51,516 bases of DNA from Photobacterium sanguinicancri (GCF_002265265.1 NZ_NOIF01000012.1:1-51516); one strand, 5' to 3'; counted from the first letter of the stretch, positions 14,737 through 24,545 are shown. The notes: a model not told the origin generated them from the letters alone. Numbers and translations: made by a program.

Positions 14737-17436
14737 ATGAATAAAAAAGTCACCTTACTTTCCGCTGCTATCGCATCCGTATTAGCAGCACCAGCAATGG
14801 CTGGTATTAACGATATTATTATTTCTGAGTACGTTGAAGGCACTAGCTACAACAAAGCAGTCGAGCTAGCAGCAACTCCATGTTCAGATATGAGCCCCCT
14901 TAATCCGGGGCAAATACAGGGGAATAGCTTTAAGTCACCACTGATTAATTCAGGCTTTGTCAGTGATGATGAATACTTAGTTCAAGGTGTGGTCAGTGCA
15001 GTATCAACAAGCCTAACGAAAGGGTTCTTCTTATACGCATCAGATGGTGACGAATTAACATCTGATGGTATATTCATTAAAACTAACGGCCTTCTTTCCG
15101 AAGAAATGGTAGGCCAAGAAGTCTGTGTTAAGGGTTTTGTAGAAGAGAAATATGGTCAAACTCAAGTCACTGCAACTAACGATAAATGGGAAGTTGTCGA
15201 CGCAACACCTGTTAAACCGACTGCAGTTGACCTTAAACGTATCACAGCAGATGGTAAGTACTTCAGCAAAACGCTAGAACGCCATGAAGGCATGTTAGTA
15301 CGCCTAACTGACAACATGGACGAAAGTACTAAAGAAAACGAGACCATGCGTGTTTCTCGTACCTTTAGCTACGACTATAGTGGCCATCGCAACAATATGG
15401 TGTTGTCATATAAGCGCCCTAACATGCAACCCAACCAAGAACATGTCGCTGGTAGTGATGGCTCTATTGCCCAAGACAAACAAAATAAAGACTATCGCTT
15501 ATATGTTGAAACTGATCAAAAAGCAGATGACGGTGTAATTCCTTTCTACCCTGATTTCAATGACAAAGAGACTGTAAAGAAAGGCCAAGATTACATTCGT
15601 GTTGACGATAGCATTACAGGGCTTGAAGGTGTCATTTCTTACAGCTACGGTGACTACCACTTAATGGCGACTAACACCATTAGCCGAAAGGACATTATTC
15701 ATAACACCGATCGTAAATCAAAACCTCAACTAGATGACAGTACAACATCAGATAAGTTTGCGATTCGTATCGCCACTCAAAATGTATTGAACTACTTCAA
15801 CTCACCGTTTGGTGGCCCTGACAACCCACGTAACGATAACCGAGGTGCAGATAGCGAGTTAGAATTCCAACAACAGCATGCAAAAATAGTTAAAGCGATT
15901 AACAGCTTAGATGCCGACATCATTGGCTTGATGGAAATTGAGAATAATGGTTTTGGTAACTACAGTGCGATCACTGAGCTTGTAAACGCCGTCAACAAAT
16001 ACTACTACAAAAAAAACTACTCTAGCCGTCACGATGAAAAATCAATTCATAACCAGTACGTCTTCGTTGGTTTTGACTCAGATGGCAACACAGTATTGGA
16101 TGAGTTTGATTCTGTTGGTTCAGATGCTATTACTTCTGGCCTACTATACCGCCCAAGTAAAGTCTCGCTAGAGCAGGCAAAAATCATCCCAATGCCTTCG
16201 CAGCAAGCACCAATGATCACTGATGAAAATGGGGCTGCGCTTCTCGATAGCAAAGGTGAAATTCGTGAAACCGGTAAGAACTACCAGCGCGATACTATTG
16301 CTGCGACTTTCCGTATCCAAAACACGGGTAAAAAAGTCACGGTATCAGTCAACCACCTGAAATCGAAAGGCTCTACCTGTTGGGAAGATTGGCAAGGCTG
16401 GGAAGCATGGGAAAAATTCGATCCAATCAAAGGTAAAGTTGAAAACAAAGACTTCCAAGGTTCATGTGAAAACTTCCGTGTTGCCGCTGCTGAACAACTC
16501 GGTAAAGAAATGGCAAAAATCGGTGGTGATCGCGTTATTATTGGCGATATGAACTCCTATGCGCACGAAGATCCTATGCTAGTGCTAACCTCTAATCCAA
16601 CAGGTAAAACACTGAAAGCCGCTCGCGATACCTTCATCGGTAAACGACCTCAATTTGGTGAAAATGGCGCTATCATCACTGATAGTTACGGTTATATTAA
16701 TGCTGTTAGCCTGAAAGATGCTGAAAACAAGAAAATGAGCTGGAGCTACTCTTACAACGATGAGATCGGCTCACTTGACCACGTTCTTATCTCACCATCC
16801 CTTAAGAAGCACCTATTGGATGCAACAGACTGGCACATCAATGCCGCTGAATCGACGCTGTATGATTACAACCAAGGCCGTAAAGGTTTAAGTAGCAGCG
16901 AAGAGAAAACGACTCCGCATAACTTCTATGCTGAAACGCCTTACCGTTCATCTGACCATGACTCTGCAATCATGGCTCTTGGTTATGGTTACGGTGAAGC
17001 TGATGGTGCGCCAGTTCTGCTAACCACTACCAGCAGTCGTATGGATGTTCCTTATTCCATTAACACAGATAAAGCACTTATCGGCGATATCGCTGAAATC
17101 TCATTCTCTCCAGAACCTGAAGACATGAGTAAAGTTGCGTTACCTACAATGAAGTTAAGCAAAAATGGTAAACAACTTGTAGAGTTTGACGTTAGTGGTA
17201 TTGAACCAGGTAACTACACTGTGACCATGAAGCTAACACGCCCTAGTGCGCAAAAAGCCTCAACAGCAACAACCGTGGCTGGCTCAGAAGTGAGCATGCA
17301 AGTTGAAGTGGCTAAACGTGACTCAACGAAACCAAAAGTAGTAATTCCACCATACGACGGTAGCGGCGGTTCATTTGGCATCTTCGGTTTACTGTCTCTA
17401 CTGGGTTTAGGCTTCTTACGTAAAGTAAAAAAATAA
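14737..17436 (+). CDS. exeM: ExeM/NucH-family extracellular endonuclease, GlyGly-CTERM anchored
   Basis: 899 aa. A signal peptide (1-22) precedes a lamin-tail-like domain starting NDIIISEYVEG and an OB-like region. The EEP nuclease domain runs from about residue 340 to 745, with ATQNVLNYF, LMEIENNG, NHLKSKGS, GDMNSYAHEDP, SLDHVLISP and SSDHDS; all metal and catalytic residues of the family are visible. The last 25 residues are a GlyGly-CTERM signal (GGSFGIFGLLSLLGLGF then a basic end), which rhombosortase cleaves on type II secretion substrates. The enzyme probably degrades extracellular DNA at or beyond the cell surface. It follows the porin gene closely. Confidence 0.93.
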   Translation: MNKKVTLLSAAIASVLAAPAMAGINDIIISEYVEGTSYNKAVELAATPCSDMSPLNPGQIQGNSFKSPLINSGFVSDDEYLVQGVVSAVSTSLTKGFFLYASDGDELTSDGIFIKTNGLLSEEMVGQEVCVKGFVEEKYGQTQVTATNDKWEVVDATPVKPTAVDLKRITADGKYFSKTLERHEGMLVRLTDNMDESTKENETMRVSRTFSYDYSGHRNNMVLSYKRPNMQPNQEHVAGSDGSIAQDKQNKDYRLYVETDQKADDGVIPFYPDFNDKETVKKGQDYIRVDDSITGLEGVISYSYGDYHLMATNTISRKDIIHNTDRKSKPQLDDSTTSDKFAIRIATQNVLNYFNSPFGGPDNPRNDNRGADSELEFQQQHAKIVKAINSLDADIIGLMEIENNGFGNYSAITELVNAVNKYYYKKNYSSRHDEKSIHNQYVFVGFDSDGNTVLDEFDSVGSDAITSGLLYRPSKVSLEQAKIIPMPSQQAPMITDENGAALLDSKGEIRETGKNYQRDTIAATFRIQNTGKKVTVSVNHLKSKGSTCWEDWQGWEAWEKFDPIKGKVENKDFQGSCENFRVAAAEQLGKEMAKIGGDRVIIGDMNSYAHEDPMLVLTSNPTGKTLKAARDTFIGKRPQFGENGAIITDSYGYINAVSLKDAENKKMSWSYSYNDEIGSLDHVLISPSLKKHLLDATDWHINAAESTLYDYNQGRKGLSSSEEKTTPHNFYAETPYRSSDHDSAIMALGYGYGEADGAPVLLTTTSSRMDVPYSINTDKALIGDIAEISFSPEPEDMSKVALPTMKLSKNGKQLVEFDVSGIEPGNYTVTMKLTRPSAQKASTATTVAGSEVSMQVEVAKRDSTKPKVVIPPYDGSGGSFGIFGLLSLLGLGFLRKVKK

Positions 17437-17469
17437 TCTAAACGCGGTATACACGTAATACTCATCTCA

Positions 17470-17498
17470 AGAGGCTAACTTCGGTTAGCCTCTTTTTT
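17470..17498 (+). terminator. Intrinsic terminator of the porin-exeM unit
   Basis: AGAGGCTAAC/GTTAGCCTCT with a TTCG tetraloop followed by six T: a very strong terminator. Confidence 0.92.
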
Positions 17499-17595
17499 GT
17501 AAACTATCCATTCCTCTAGTTACCTCAATCCCCTTCACTACTCGCAATACCAAATATGCTAAGCTCTGCGGGTCAATTCTCATCGAGCATACATT

Positions 17596-18534
17596 TTGAG
17601 CCCAGAACGCGCTGGCCAGATGGTCATCTTTCACTCCCTTGTTAAGGCGGGAAACTTTACCGCTGCAGGTAAACAACTCGGTGTATCTACATCACACATC
17701 AGCAAACAATTAGGTGCATTAGAAACGGCACTGAATGTTAAACTAGTACAACGTACAACCCGTAGTTTTACCCTAACAGAAGCCGGTGAAACCTATCTAC
17801 ATTATTGCGATCATGTCGTAAAAGCCATGCAAGATGGCGAAGCGATAATGGAAGATACACGCGATGAAATTTCAGGTGTTTTACGCTTAGGTCTTTCACA
17901 ATCTTTTGGCACCATGCATTTGATCCCAGCTATTGAACAATTGCAGCGCCACTACCCTAAATTGCGCGTTGAAATCAGCTTGTTCGATCATAAAGCCGAT
18001 ATGATCGAAGATGGCTTAGATCTTTGGATCACCAACTATGAACACATCCCTGATGGTTATGTCGCACAGCGCCTGGCTGAAACACGTTTTGTGGTGGCAG
18101 CATCGCCAGAATACTTAATGCATCACCCTGCTCCCTTACACCCAAAAGAGCTGACTAATCATAATTGCTTAACGTACCAGAGCCGCCAGAGAAACTATCA
18201 ATCTTGGTCTTTTAAACAACATGACAAACAATTAAAGATTGACGTTGAAGGCAATTATCGAGTCGATCTTGCTGAAGCCGTACGCGATGCCGCTATCGCT
18301 GGCTGGGGAATTGCTTACTTAGCGACTTACTTGCTAACGGATGAATTTAAAACCAATAAACTCATTCAATTATTACCTGAGTGGCAAGCTAACCAAGCGA
18401 TGCCATTTTATGCGGTATACCCAAGTCGAGCACATTTACCTAAAAAAATATCCGCAGTGATCGGCTTTTTTAAAGACTACATTGGTGATACGCCCTACTG
18501 GGATATTGAACTTCGCCAACATATTGCTATTTGA
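17596..18534 (+). CDS. LysR-family transcriptional regulator
   Basis: 312 aa. The N-terminal winged HTH runs from residue 9 to 68 (FHSLVKAGNFTAAGKQLGVS, SHISKQLGALE, RTTRSFTLTEAG), followed by the periplasmic-binding-like effector domain. The start is a TTG at 17596; it gives the usual short N-terminus before the first HTH helix, while the next ATG would cut into it. The gene stands between exeM and nupC, all rightward, but a terminator separates it from exeM. Its target and inducer are unknown; nucleoside metabolism is a guess from position. Confidence 0.88.
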   Translation: MSPERAGQMVIFHSLVKAGNFTAAGKQLGVSTSHISKQLGALETALNVKLVQRTTRSFTLTEAGETYLHYCDHVVKAMQDGEAIMEDTRDEISGVLRLGLSQSFGTMHLIPAIEQLQRHYPKLRVEISLFDHKADMIEDGLDLWITNYEHIPDGYVAQRLAETRFVVAASPEYLMHHPAPLHPKELTNHNCLTYQSRQRNYQSWSFKQHDKQLKIDVEGNYRVDLAEAVRDAAIAGWGIAYLATYLLTDEFKTNKLIQLLPEWQANQAMPFYAVYPSRAHLPKKISAVIGFFKDYIGDTPYWDIELRQHIAI

Positions 18535-18591
18535 TACCTTAAAAAACACCGGTTTGTCAGGCTTTTTACTGTATTGCCAGTACTTTCTGAT

Positions 18592-18627
18592 GGCAACAAT
18601 GCTGATTAAACAATCAATATTGTTGCC
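18592..18627. repeat. 36-base imperfect inverted repeat between lysR gene and nupC
   Basis: GGCAACAAT (18592-18600) and ATTGTTGCC (18619-18627) pair perfectly and enclose TGATT/AATCA with an AAAC loop. No T-run follows. It may be an operator, a weak terminator or an mRNA structure. The rest of 18535-18832 shows no gene. Confidence 0.5.
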
Positions 18628-18832
18628 GTGATCATTCGTATCACCCAAAACATCTTTTCCAAATGGAAATAATCCTTTCAGTGAAAATAAATAGCACTTA
18701 TATATTAACAACTTAAAAAACCCGACTGTGGCACGCCGCTCTCTCATTACAGAACGCTAACATTCACCCCTTGCAACCGTTTGCGTCATGCATAAAATGC
18801 AGCGCCTACACACTCTGTTACAAGGTTCACCC

Positions 18833-20038
18833 ATGTCTTCTTTACTTGGTATTGTGGCTATCTTAACGTTTGCCTACTTATTTTCTAACGATCGTCGCAA
18901 CATCCCATTAAGAACAGTTAGCCTAGCCTTTTCATTACAAATTCTTTTCGCTTTACTTGTTCTGTATGTCCCTGCCGGCAAAACCGCCCTTGGCGCTGTT
19001 AGCAACACCGTATCAAGTGTTATTGATTATGGACAAGAAGGTATTGCGTTCTTATTTGGTGGCTTAGCAACAGGCAGCGTTGGTTTCGTATTCGCAATTA
19101 ACGTACTGGGCATCATCATTTTCTTCTCTGCACTTATTTCGGCCCTGTACCATATTGGCTTAATGCCAAAAGTCATCAATATTGTTGGTGGTGCACTGCA
19201 AAAGCTACTTGGTACTGGACGTGCAGAATCCTTGTCTGCAACCGCCAATATTTTTGTCGGCATGGTCGAGGCTCCCTTGGTCGTCAAACCTTACTTAAAG
19301 AATATGAGTGATTCACAATTCTTTGCAGTAATGACATGCGGCCTTGCCTCTGTTGCTGGCGGTACGTTAGTTGGCTATGCATCACTTGGCGTTGAATTGA
19401 ATTTCCTAATTGCGGCGGCATTCATGTCGGCACCTGCGGGCCTACTGATGGCGAAAATCCTATTTCCGCCAAGTGAAGAAACCAATAATGAAGACGAAAT
19501 CACTTCCGTTGATTTACCACGCGCAACCAATGTTGTCGAAGCATTAGCAGACGGTGCGATTGCAGGCTTACGCATTGCCGCAACCATTGGTGCAACATTA
19601 CTTGCTTTTATCAGTGTTATTGCATTATTGAACGGTCTGTTAGGGACTATCGGTGATTGGTTTGGTCTGACGCTTAGCTTTGAATTGATAATGGGTTACT
19701 TGTTTGCCCCTGTCGCATACCTTATTGGTGTGCCATGGAGTGAAGCAATTACTGCGGGCTCGCTTATCGGTAACAAAGTCATCGTCAACGAATTCGTTGC
19801 CTTCATTCAGCTAATGGAAGTAAAAGATCAGCTAAGCCCACACTCTCAAGCCATTATTACTTTTGCACTGTGCGGTTTTGCGAATATTTCGACCATGGCG
19901 ATACTAATTGGTGGACTTGGCAGCCTTGTACCAGAGCGCCGTACTTTTATCTCTAAACATGGGTTTCGTGCCATTACGGCTGGCGTACTAGCCAATTTAA
20001 TGAGTGCTGCTATTGCTGGAGTCATTTTGTCACTCTAA
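18833..20038 (+). CDS. nupC: NupC-family nucleoside:cation symporter
   Basis: About 401 aa. The start SSLLGIVAILTFAYLFSNDR followed by RNIPLRTV, the FVFG-like FLFGGLATGSVGF segment, the GTGRAESLSATANIFVGMVE motif and EAITAGSLIGNKVIVNEFVA are hallmarks of concentrative nucleoside transporters (NupC/CNT), with the usual many membrane helices. It imports nucleosides across the inner membrane with protons or sodium. ATG 18833 is preferred because AAGG precedes it at seven bases and it matches the family start; a frame extension to 18788 is not needed. It faces the convergent deoR-like gene. Confidence 0.93.
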   Translation: MSSLLGIVAILTFAYLFSNDRRNIPLRTVSLAFSLQILFALLVLYVPAGKTALGAVSNTVSSVIDYGQEGIAFLFGGLATGSVGFVFAINVLGIIIFFSALISALYHIGLMPKVINIVGGALQKLLGTGRAESLSATANIFVGMVEAPLVVKPYLKNMSDSQFFAVMTCGLASVAGGTLVGYASLGVELNFLIAAAFMSAPAGLLMAKILFPPSEETNNEDEITSVDLPRATNVVEALADGAIAGLRIAATIGATLLAFISVIALLNGLLGTIGDWFGLTLSFELIMGYLFAPVAYLIGVPWSEAITAGSLIGNKVIVNEFVAFIQLMEVKDQLSPHSQAIITFALCGFANISTMAILIGGLGSLVPERRTFISKHGFRAITAGVLANLMSAAIAGVILSL

Positions 20039-20068
20039 GACGTTAGATACGCGTTACAGATGATCAAA

Positions 20069-20089
20069 AAAGGGGCTCTATGCCCCTTT
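20069..20089. terminator. Terminator between convergent nupC and deoR
   Basis: AAAGGGGC/GCCCCTTT with a five-base loop. A-run on one side and short T-run on the other allow either direction. Confidence 0.75.
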
Positions 20090-20114
20090 CTAATACTGTC
20101 ACTATCATCGTAGC

Positions 20115-20849
20115 CTACGTCTCGTATTCTGCCGGTATATCTATATCAGAAATAATAATATCAACACTGTTTAGGCTGCAAATAAACGCAGATTTCACCA
20201 CACCAAACTTGCTGTTATCAATCGCCAGTACAACATTCTGAGATTGTGTAATCGCCCTTTTCTTATACGCCAATTCGTTAAACGAGTAACACGTTAAGCC
20301 ATGCGCAGGATCGATACCTGCCGCAGATAGAAAGGCGGTATCGAAACGGATATTGTCTATCTCGCTGCTATCACCTAAAGGGTAAAAGTTATTATGCTTG
20401 CTATCGTAAGCGCCACCACACAGAATCACATGACAGTTTGGCTTATTCTTGAGAGCCATAAAAACATTCAAAGAAAAACAAACACCAGTAAAAGATATTT
20501 CATCACTGATCGCTTGGATAATATGAACAATGGTTGTGCCGTTATCAAAGAAAACCGTTTGATTATCAAAAACTAAGCATGCAGCCTCTTGGCCTATTTT
20601 CGCCTTTTCTTTAACATGATTAGTACTCTGTTCGTTAATGACATATTCAAGTTCAGCGGCACCAATTTGCTTCTTTACTACATAGCCACCAATTAAACTC
20701 ACCAATATGTTTGGCTCATTAAAATCACGACGAATCGTCATTTCAGATACATTTAAGCTTTCCGCTGCATCTTTCAAATGAACCTTTTCTTCTCCCAGCA
20801 ACAACTCCGATAATTGCCTTATTCGTTTTTCTCTTTTTGTTTCTACCAT
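20115..20849 (-). CDS. deoR: DeoR-type repressor of deoxyribonucleoside genes
   Basis: About 244 aa. The N-terminus (ETKREKRIRQLSELL, HLKDAAESLNVSEMTIRRDF) and sensor domain (FFDNGTTIVHIIQAI, CFSLNVFMALKNKP, LCGGAYDS, FLSAAGID, IDNSKFGVVK) closely parallel E. coli DeoR, which represses deoCABD and nucleoside uptake in response to deoxyribose-5-phosphate. ATG 20849 is chosen because GAG lies five bases before it; an earlier GTG/ATG exists. It sits tail-to-tail with nupC, consistent with a nucleoside regulator. Confidence 0.85.
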   Translation of the reverse strand: MVETKREKRIRQLSELLLGEEKVHLKDAAESLNVSEMTIRRDFNEPNILVSLIGGYVVKKQIGAAELEYVINEQSTNHVKEKAKIGQEAACLVFDNQTVFFDNGTTIVHIIQAISDEISFTGVCFSLNVFMALKNKPNCHVILCGGAYDSKHNNFYPLGDSSEIDNIRFDTAFLSAAGIDPAHGLTCYSFNELAYKKRAITQSQNVVLAIDNSKFGVVKSAFICSLNSVDIIISDIDIPAEYET

Positions 20850-20908
20850 CAACTCACATACCAATTATTATCATCTTTGTATTTTAGATGACTTTCCTAT
20901 GCCCTAAA

Positions 20909-20927
20909 AGACGCAAACGATGCGTCT
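20909..20927. promoter_or_regulatory. Operator-like dyad upstream of deoR
   Basis: AGACGCA (20909-20915), AACGA, TGCGTCT (20921-20927). It contains the same GACGCAAACG decamer as the porin promoter region. It lies 60 bases before the deoR start, so it could bind DeoR itself or a LacI-family regulator. Confidence 0.35.
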
Positions 20928-21081
20928 GTGCACATAAACCAATAAAGTACTGATTATATTGAGTGTTTAACATCATCACCTTGATCTATATATATGAGAC
21001 TAACAATTAAAATACGATATCTGCTCTCTTTAATTTGCGCTCTATACCATTAGCCGTCACTATAGATACACGCTTCACTGC

Positions 21082-22158
21082 TTGGATCTTCCTTTGCCTA
21101 CACAGCCTACTCCAGATGTAACGAACAACACTCTAAAAATAGCGACGTTCAATCTTTTCAATTACATTGAACCCCCACTGGCCTATTACGATTTCGAGAA
21201 TATTTATAGCCAAGAAAGCTGGCAGAAAAAGCAAGATTGGATTTGCGACTATATAGAGCAATATCAACCAGACGTGATTGGCTTTCAAGAAGTATTCAGT
21301 GCTGATGCCCTACAAGCTTTGTTAGCGAAACAAGGCTACGTTCACTTTTGCATCGTCGATGAACCCACCATTATTGATCACTACATCTGCCGCGATCCTG
21401 TGGTTGCTTTAGCATCTCGCTACCCAATTAAGGCTGTATCTGCAATTTCAGCGCCTTTTCATGTTGCGGAAAGCATCGGGCTTGATCCTGAGTTTTCATT
21501 CAGCAGAAAACCATTACGGGCAACCATAGATTTGCCCCATGTGGGTGATACTGATTGCTATGTGGTGCACTTAAAGTCGAAGCGTCCCATGCTTGAAGCT
21601 AGTACCGAACAACATACTGCAGGTGCAAGCACTCCGTCGACGAAAGCACAGGTACTCGCCACGTTAAAAGCAGAAGTGGTAGGAAGTTGGGGATCATCGA
21701 TTCAACGAGGAAGTGAAGCCGCACTTTTATATTACGCCATCATCGAACGCAGAGAAGATACAGGTAACCCTGTGGTGTTAATGGGTGACTTTAATGATGA
21801 TATTCAGCAGACCCCTTTACAATGCTTAACAACAAATAGCATTCGAGATCGCCAAGTATCCGATCAAAAACAGATTCTGGATACCTTTTGGTTAACAGAC
21901 AGTTTCAAACTTTACCAAACGACAGATTATGCTACCACTGACACTGTTCGCTCGCCGACTCACTATTTTGGGGCGAAAGGTAACGTGCTGGATTACATCT
22001 TATTATCCTGCGAATTCAATGCTGAATATAACGCCAGTTTGTTTGAAGTCAGTGATTACCAAACTTATGATCGTCATTTAATCAATCCAATTTTTGACCG
22101 TGATGGCAACAGTACAGACCACGGTATTGTGAATATTACACTCAGCCTTCGCAGCTAA
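21082..22158 (+). CDS. Endonuclease/exonuclease/phosphatase (EEP) family protein
   Basis: About 358 aa. EEP motifs are in order: KIATFNLFNY (about residue 20), DVIGFQEVFS (catalytic Glu), VVHLKSKRP, LMGDFNDD (Asp/Asn), and STDHGIVN (final Asp-His). There is no signal peptide, so it acts in the cytoplasm or is not exported by Sec. The substrate may be nucleic acid, a nucleotide or a phospholipid; sequence alone does not decide. The start is a TTG at 21082 with a poor ribosome binding site and could be a little downstream. It lies divergent from deoR. Confidence 0.82.
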   Translation: MDLPLPTQPTPDVTNNTLKIATFNLFNYIEPPLAYYDFENIYSQESWQKKQDWICDYIEQYQPDVIGFQEVFSADALQALLAKQGYVHFCIVDEPTIIDHYICRDPVVALASRYPIKAVSAISAPFHVAESIGLDPEFSFSRKPLRATIDLPHVGDTDCYVVHLKSKRPMLEASTEQHTAGASTPSTKAQVLATLKAEVVGSWGSSIQRGSEAALLYYAIIERREDTGNPVVLMGDFNDDIQQTPLQCLTTNSIRDRQVSDQKQILDTFWLTDSFKLYQTTDYATTDTVRSPTHYFGAKGNVLDYILLSCEFNAEYNASLFEVSDYQTYDRHLINPIFDRDGNSTDHGIVNITLSLRS

Positions 22159-22246
22159 CACCCGCCTTCCAGTCATTGATTATTAAGTTCGTAGCTTAGT
22201 CGCTTAACCTCACCAACCAATGACACCTGATTTTAATCAGAGCCTG

Positions 22247-22699
22247 TTACTTCCGTGGTTTCTTACCTAAACGAACACCATCACGGATGTTCAGGCCGAT
22301 CATGGTGGCATTAGTTGCCCCTGCCAGTAACTCAATCACTTGGAGTAACCAGTAACGGGTATCAAATAAACCTTCCGCTGACCATGCAGCTAAGAAATAA
22401 GCTGCAGGTATCAAAATAACAACACCATTAAAAGCCGCAATTTTCAATCGCATCGCTTTGACAGCTAAAACACCTTTTGGCTCTGCTGGATAAAGCTTCT
22501 TACCTGAAATACCAACAACCATCATCGACAATACAAGCACGGCGACCCACTGCAAAATGGTTTGCTTAACCAGCGTAATAGTTTCATACGAGCCGAATAA
22601 GTCAGCAACAACGCTTGATGTAAAAAAGGTCGTTATCATCAATAAAGCGATAATACCGGCTAGGCGGTGGACTATTTTAACGGCGGCTCTATTCATCAA
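22247..22699 (-). CDS. Four-helix inner-membrane protein, unknown
   Basis: 150 aa with four hydrophobic segments (about residues 10-32, 45-65, 85-105, 112-135) and a basic C-terminal tail GLNIRDGVRLGKKPRK. A His near residue 11 in the first helix recalls small cytochrome b561-like or DUF membrane proteins, but paired haem ligands are not evident. Monocistronic; no function assigned. Confidence 0.7.
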   Translation of the reverse strand: MMNRAAVKIVHRLAGIIALLMITTFFTSSVVADLFGSYETITLVKQTILQWVAVLVLSMMVVGISGKKLYPAEPKGVLAVKAMRLKIAAFNGVVILIPAAYFLAAWSAEGLFDTRYWLLQVIELLAGATNATMIGLNIRDGVRLGKKPRK

Positions 22700-22843
22700 A
22701 CTCTCACTTGCTCTTAAGTTGTGTTATGGCTTTTCAGCACTGTAGAGCAAAGAATAGACCGCAACAGTTGCAACTGCAACTGCAACTATTTTTATGGCAA
22801 TCATCATCCAAGTTGGCCCCTCATTATTGATTTACAGACAATA

Positions 22844-22879
22844 AAAAACCCGTTAACTCTTTCGAGCTAACGGGTTTTT
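22844..22879 (-). terminator. Terminator of rhlE
   Basis: AAAAACCCGTTA and TAACGGGTTTTT form a long stem with an A-run on one flank and a T-run on the other. It serves the leftward helicase gene. Confidence 0.88.
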
Positions 22880-22898
22880 AAAACAAAGTGATTAGCGA

Positions 22899-24368
22899 TT
22901 AACGCAACACACCTCTGTTTTGTGGTGTACGTGGACGACGCGGCTTCTCATCAGTGTTGCTACGACGAGGTTTACCTGCAGGTTTGCCTGTCGCTTTAGC
23001 TGCACCAGCACCAGCTGGCTTAGGCTTTCTTGCTGCACCGTTACCAGCATCACTGCCAGTCGCTTTACCAGCGTTAGCTGAAGGCTTGTTTGTGCCTACA
23101 TGACGTCGGTTTTTACCCTGAGGCTTATGACCCTTCGCGTTGTCACCAGAACGTTGACCATCTTTATGATCAAGGCTTGGTTTTTTCGGTTTCTTCGCTT
23201 TAATTGGGCGTGTATCTAAGCGCGACGGTGGCAGACCATTCACAGGCTTAAAGCCATCAATCATTTCACGATCAATCAATTTTTGGATCAAACGTTCAAT
23301 CGCCACTAGCTCTTTGAATTCATCAGCGCTGACTAATGAAATCGCATGGCCTTCTGCACCTGCACGGCCAGTACGGCCAATGCGGTGAACATAATCTTCA
23401 GGTACATGCGGTAAATCTATATTGACGACTTGTGGCAGTTGATCGATATCGATACCACGTGCCGCAATGTCCGTCGCAACAAGAATATTGATCTCGCCGC
23501 TCTTGAAATTTGCCAGTGCTTTAGTTCGTGCACCTTGGCTCTTGTTACCGTGAATCGCCGCTGCTTTAATACCTTTACCTTCAAGGAAAGCAGTTAAACG
23601 GTTCGCACCGTGTTTAGTCTTAGTAAACACCAATGCTTGCTGCCATTTATTATCTTTTATCAGCTTAGCTAGCAGTGCAGATTTCTTGCTCTTATCAACT
23701 GGGAAAACAGATTGCTTTACCGTTGGAGCCGTTGTATTACGCGATACAGAAATCTCAACTGGGTTATTCACCAAACCTTTTGCTAATGCACGAATTTCAT
23801 CTGAAAACGTTGCAGAGAAAAGTAGGTTCTGACGTTGCTTAGGCAATACTGCGATAATTTTACGAATATCACGAATAAAACCCATGTCCAACATGCGGTC
23901 AGCTTCATCTAATACCAGCACTTCAAGTTGATCAAAACGCACGGCTTTTTGGTTGTACAAATCCATCAAGCGACCCGGTGTCGCCACAAGTACATCGGCA
24001 CCTTGACGCAGACGCATCATTTGCGGGTTGACCTTCACGCCACCAAATACAACAGCAGAACTTAGTGGTAAATGCTTCGCATAAGTCGCTACACTTTCAG
24101 CTACTTGAGCTGCAAGCTCACGGGTTGGCGTTAGCACTAACGCACGTACTTGGTTCGATTTCACACGAGGACCACCAGACAGGCGCTCCAAAATTGGCAG
24201 TGTAAAACCCGCTGTCTTACCAGTCCCTGTTTGTGCCGCCGCCATTACATCCTTGCCTGCAATAACAGCAGGGATAGCTTGCGCTTGAATCGGTGATGGC
24301 GTGTCATAGCCTTGGTTTGCTACGGCTTTTAAGAGAGGGGCTGATAAGCCCAAAGAGTCAAAACTCAT
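22899..24368 (-). CDS. rhlE: DEAD-box RNA helicase, RhlE type
   Basis: 489 aa. The Q motif is followed by Walker [10 protein letters not shown] (about residue 45), [39 protein letters not shown], then the second RecA domain with [11 protein letters not shown] and [10 protein letters not shown]. The C-terminal 110 residues are a low-complexity Lys/Arg/Gly/Pro/Ala tail typical of RNA-binding extensions. RhlE-class helicases remodel ribosome precursors and mRNA, often in the cold. Transcribed alone, with a strong terminator. Confidence 0.95.
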   Translation of the reverse strand: MSFDSLGLSAPLLKAVANQGYDTPSPIQAQAIPAVIAGKDVMAAAQTGTGKTAGFTLPILERLSGGPRVKSNQVRALVLTPTRELAAQVAESVATYAKHLPLSSAVVFGGVKVNPQMMRLRQGADVLVATPGRLMDLYNQKAVRFDQLEVLVLDEADRMLDMGFIRDIRKIIAVLPKQRQNLLFSATFSDEIRALAKGLVNNPVEISVSRNTTAPTVKQSVFPVDKSKKSALLAKLIKDNKWQQALVFTKTKHGANRLTAFLEGKGIKAAAIHGNKSQGARTKALANFKSGEINILVATDIAARGIDIDQLPQVVNIDLPHVPEDYVHRIGRTGRAGAEGHAISLVSADEFKELVAIERLIQKLIDREMIDGFKPVNGLPPSRLDTRPIKAKKPKKPSLDHKDGQRSGDNAKGHKPQGKNRRHVGTNKPSANAGKATGSDAGNGAARKPKPAGAGAAKATGKPAGKPRRSNTDEKPRRPRTPQNRGVLR

Positions 24369-24474
24369 AAGATCATCTTTTATTGTAATGTTTCATAGTG
24401 AAGACCGCCTAGACGACGGGGGGCGTGTAGCATACAGGATAATAAAGTTCTGTGCTGAATTTATTCGCTATAGA

Positions 24475-24506
24475 CCCAAGTGACCTAAATTCTCAGGTTA
24501 CTTGGG
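24475..24506. repeat. 12-bp stem-loop between RNase H and rhlE
   Basis: CCCAAGTGACCT and AGGTTACTTGGG pair with one G-U and an eight-base loop. There is no T-run on the minus strand, so a poor terminator or an mRNA-stabilising hairpin after the RNase H gene. Confidence 0.5.
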
Positions 24507-24545
24507 TAGTTAACACAGACTCTATTACCTAAAAGGGGGGACGGC

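Noticed and set aside
18436-18747. 103-codon minus-strand frame at the end of the LysR gene
   Set aside because: It overlaps the LysR coding end, has no ribosome binding site, and its product is not protein-like.
22764-22787. Three GCAACT hexamers as a phase-variable repeat
   Set aside because: Only three units, in a non-coding gap; slippage would have no evident effect.
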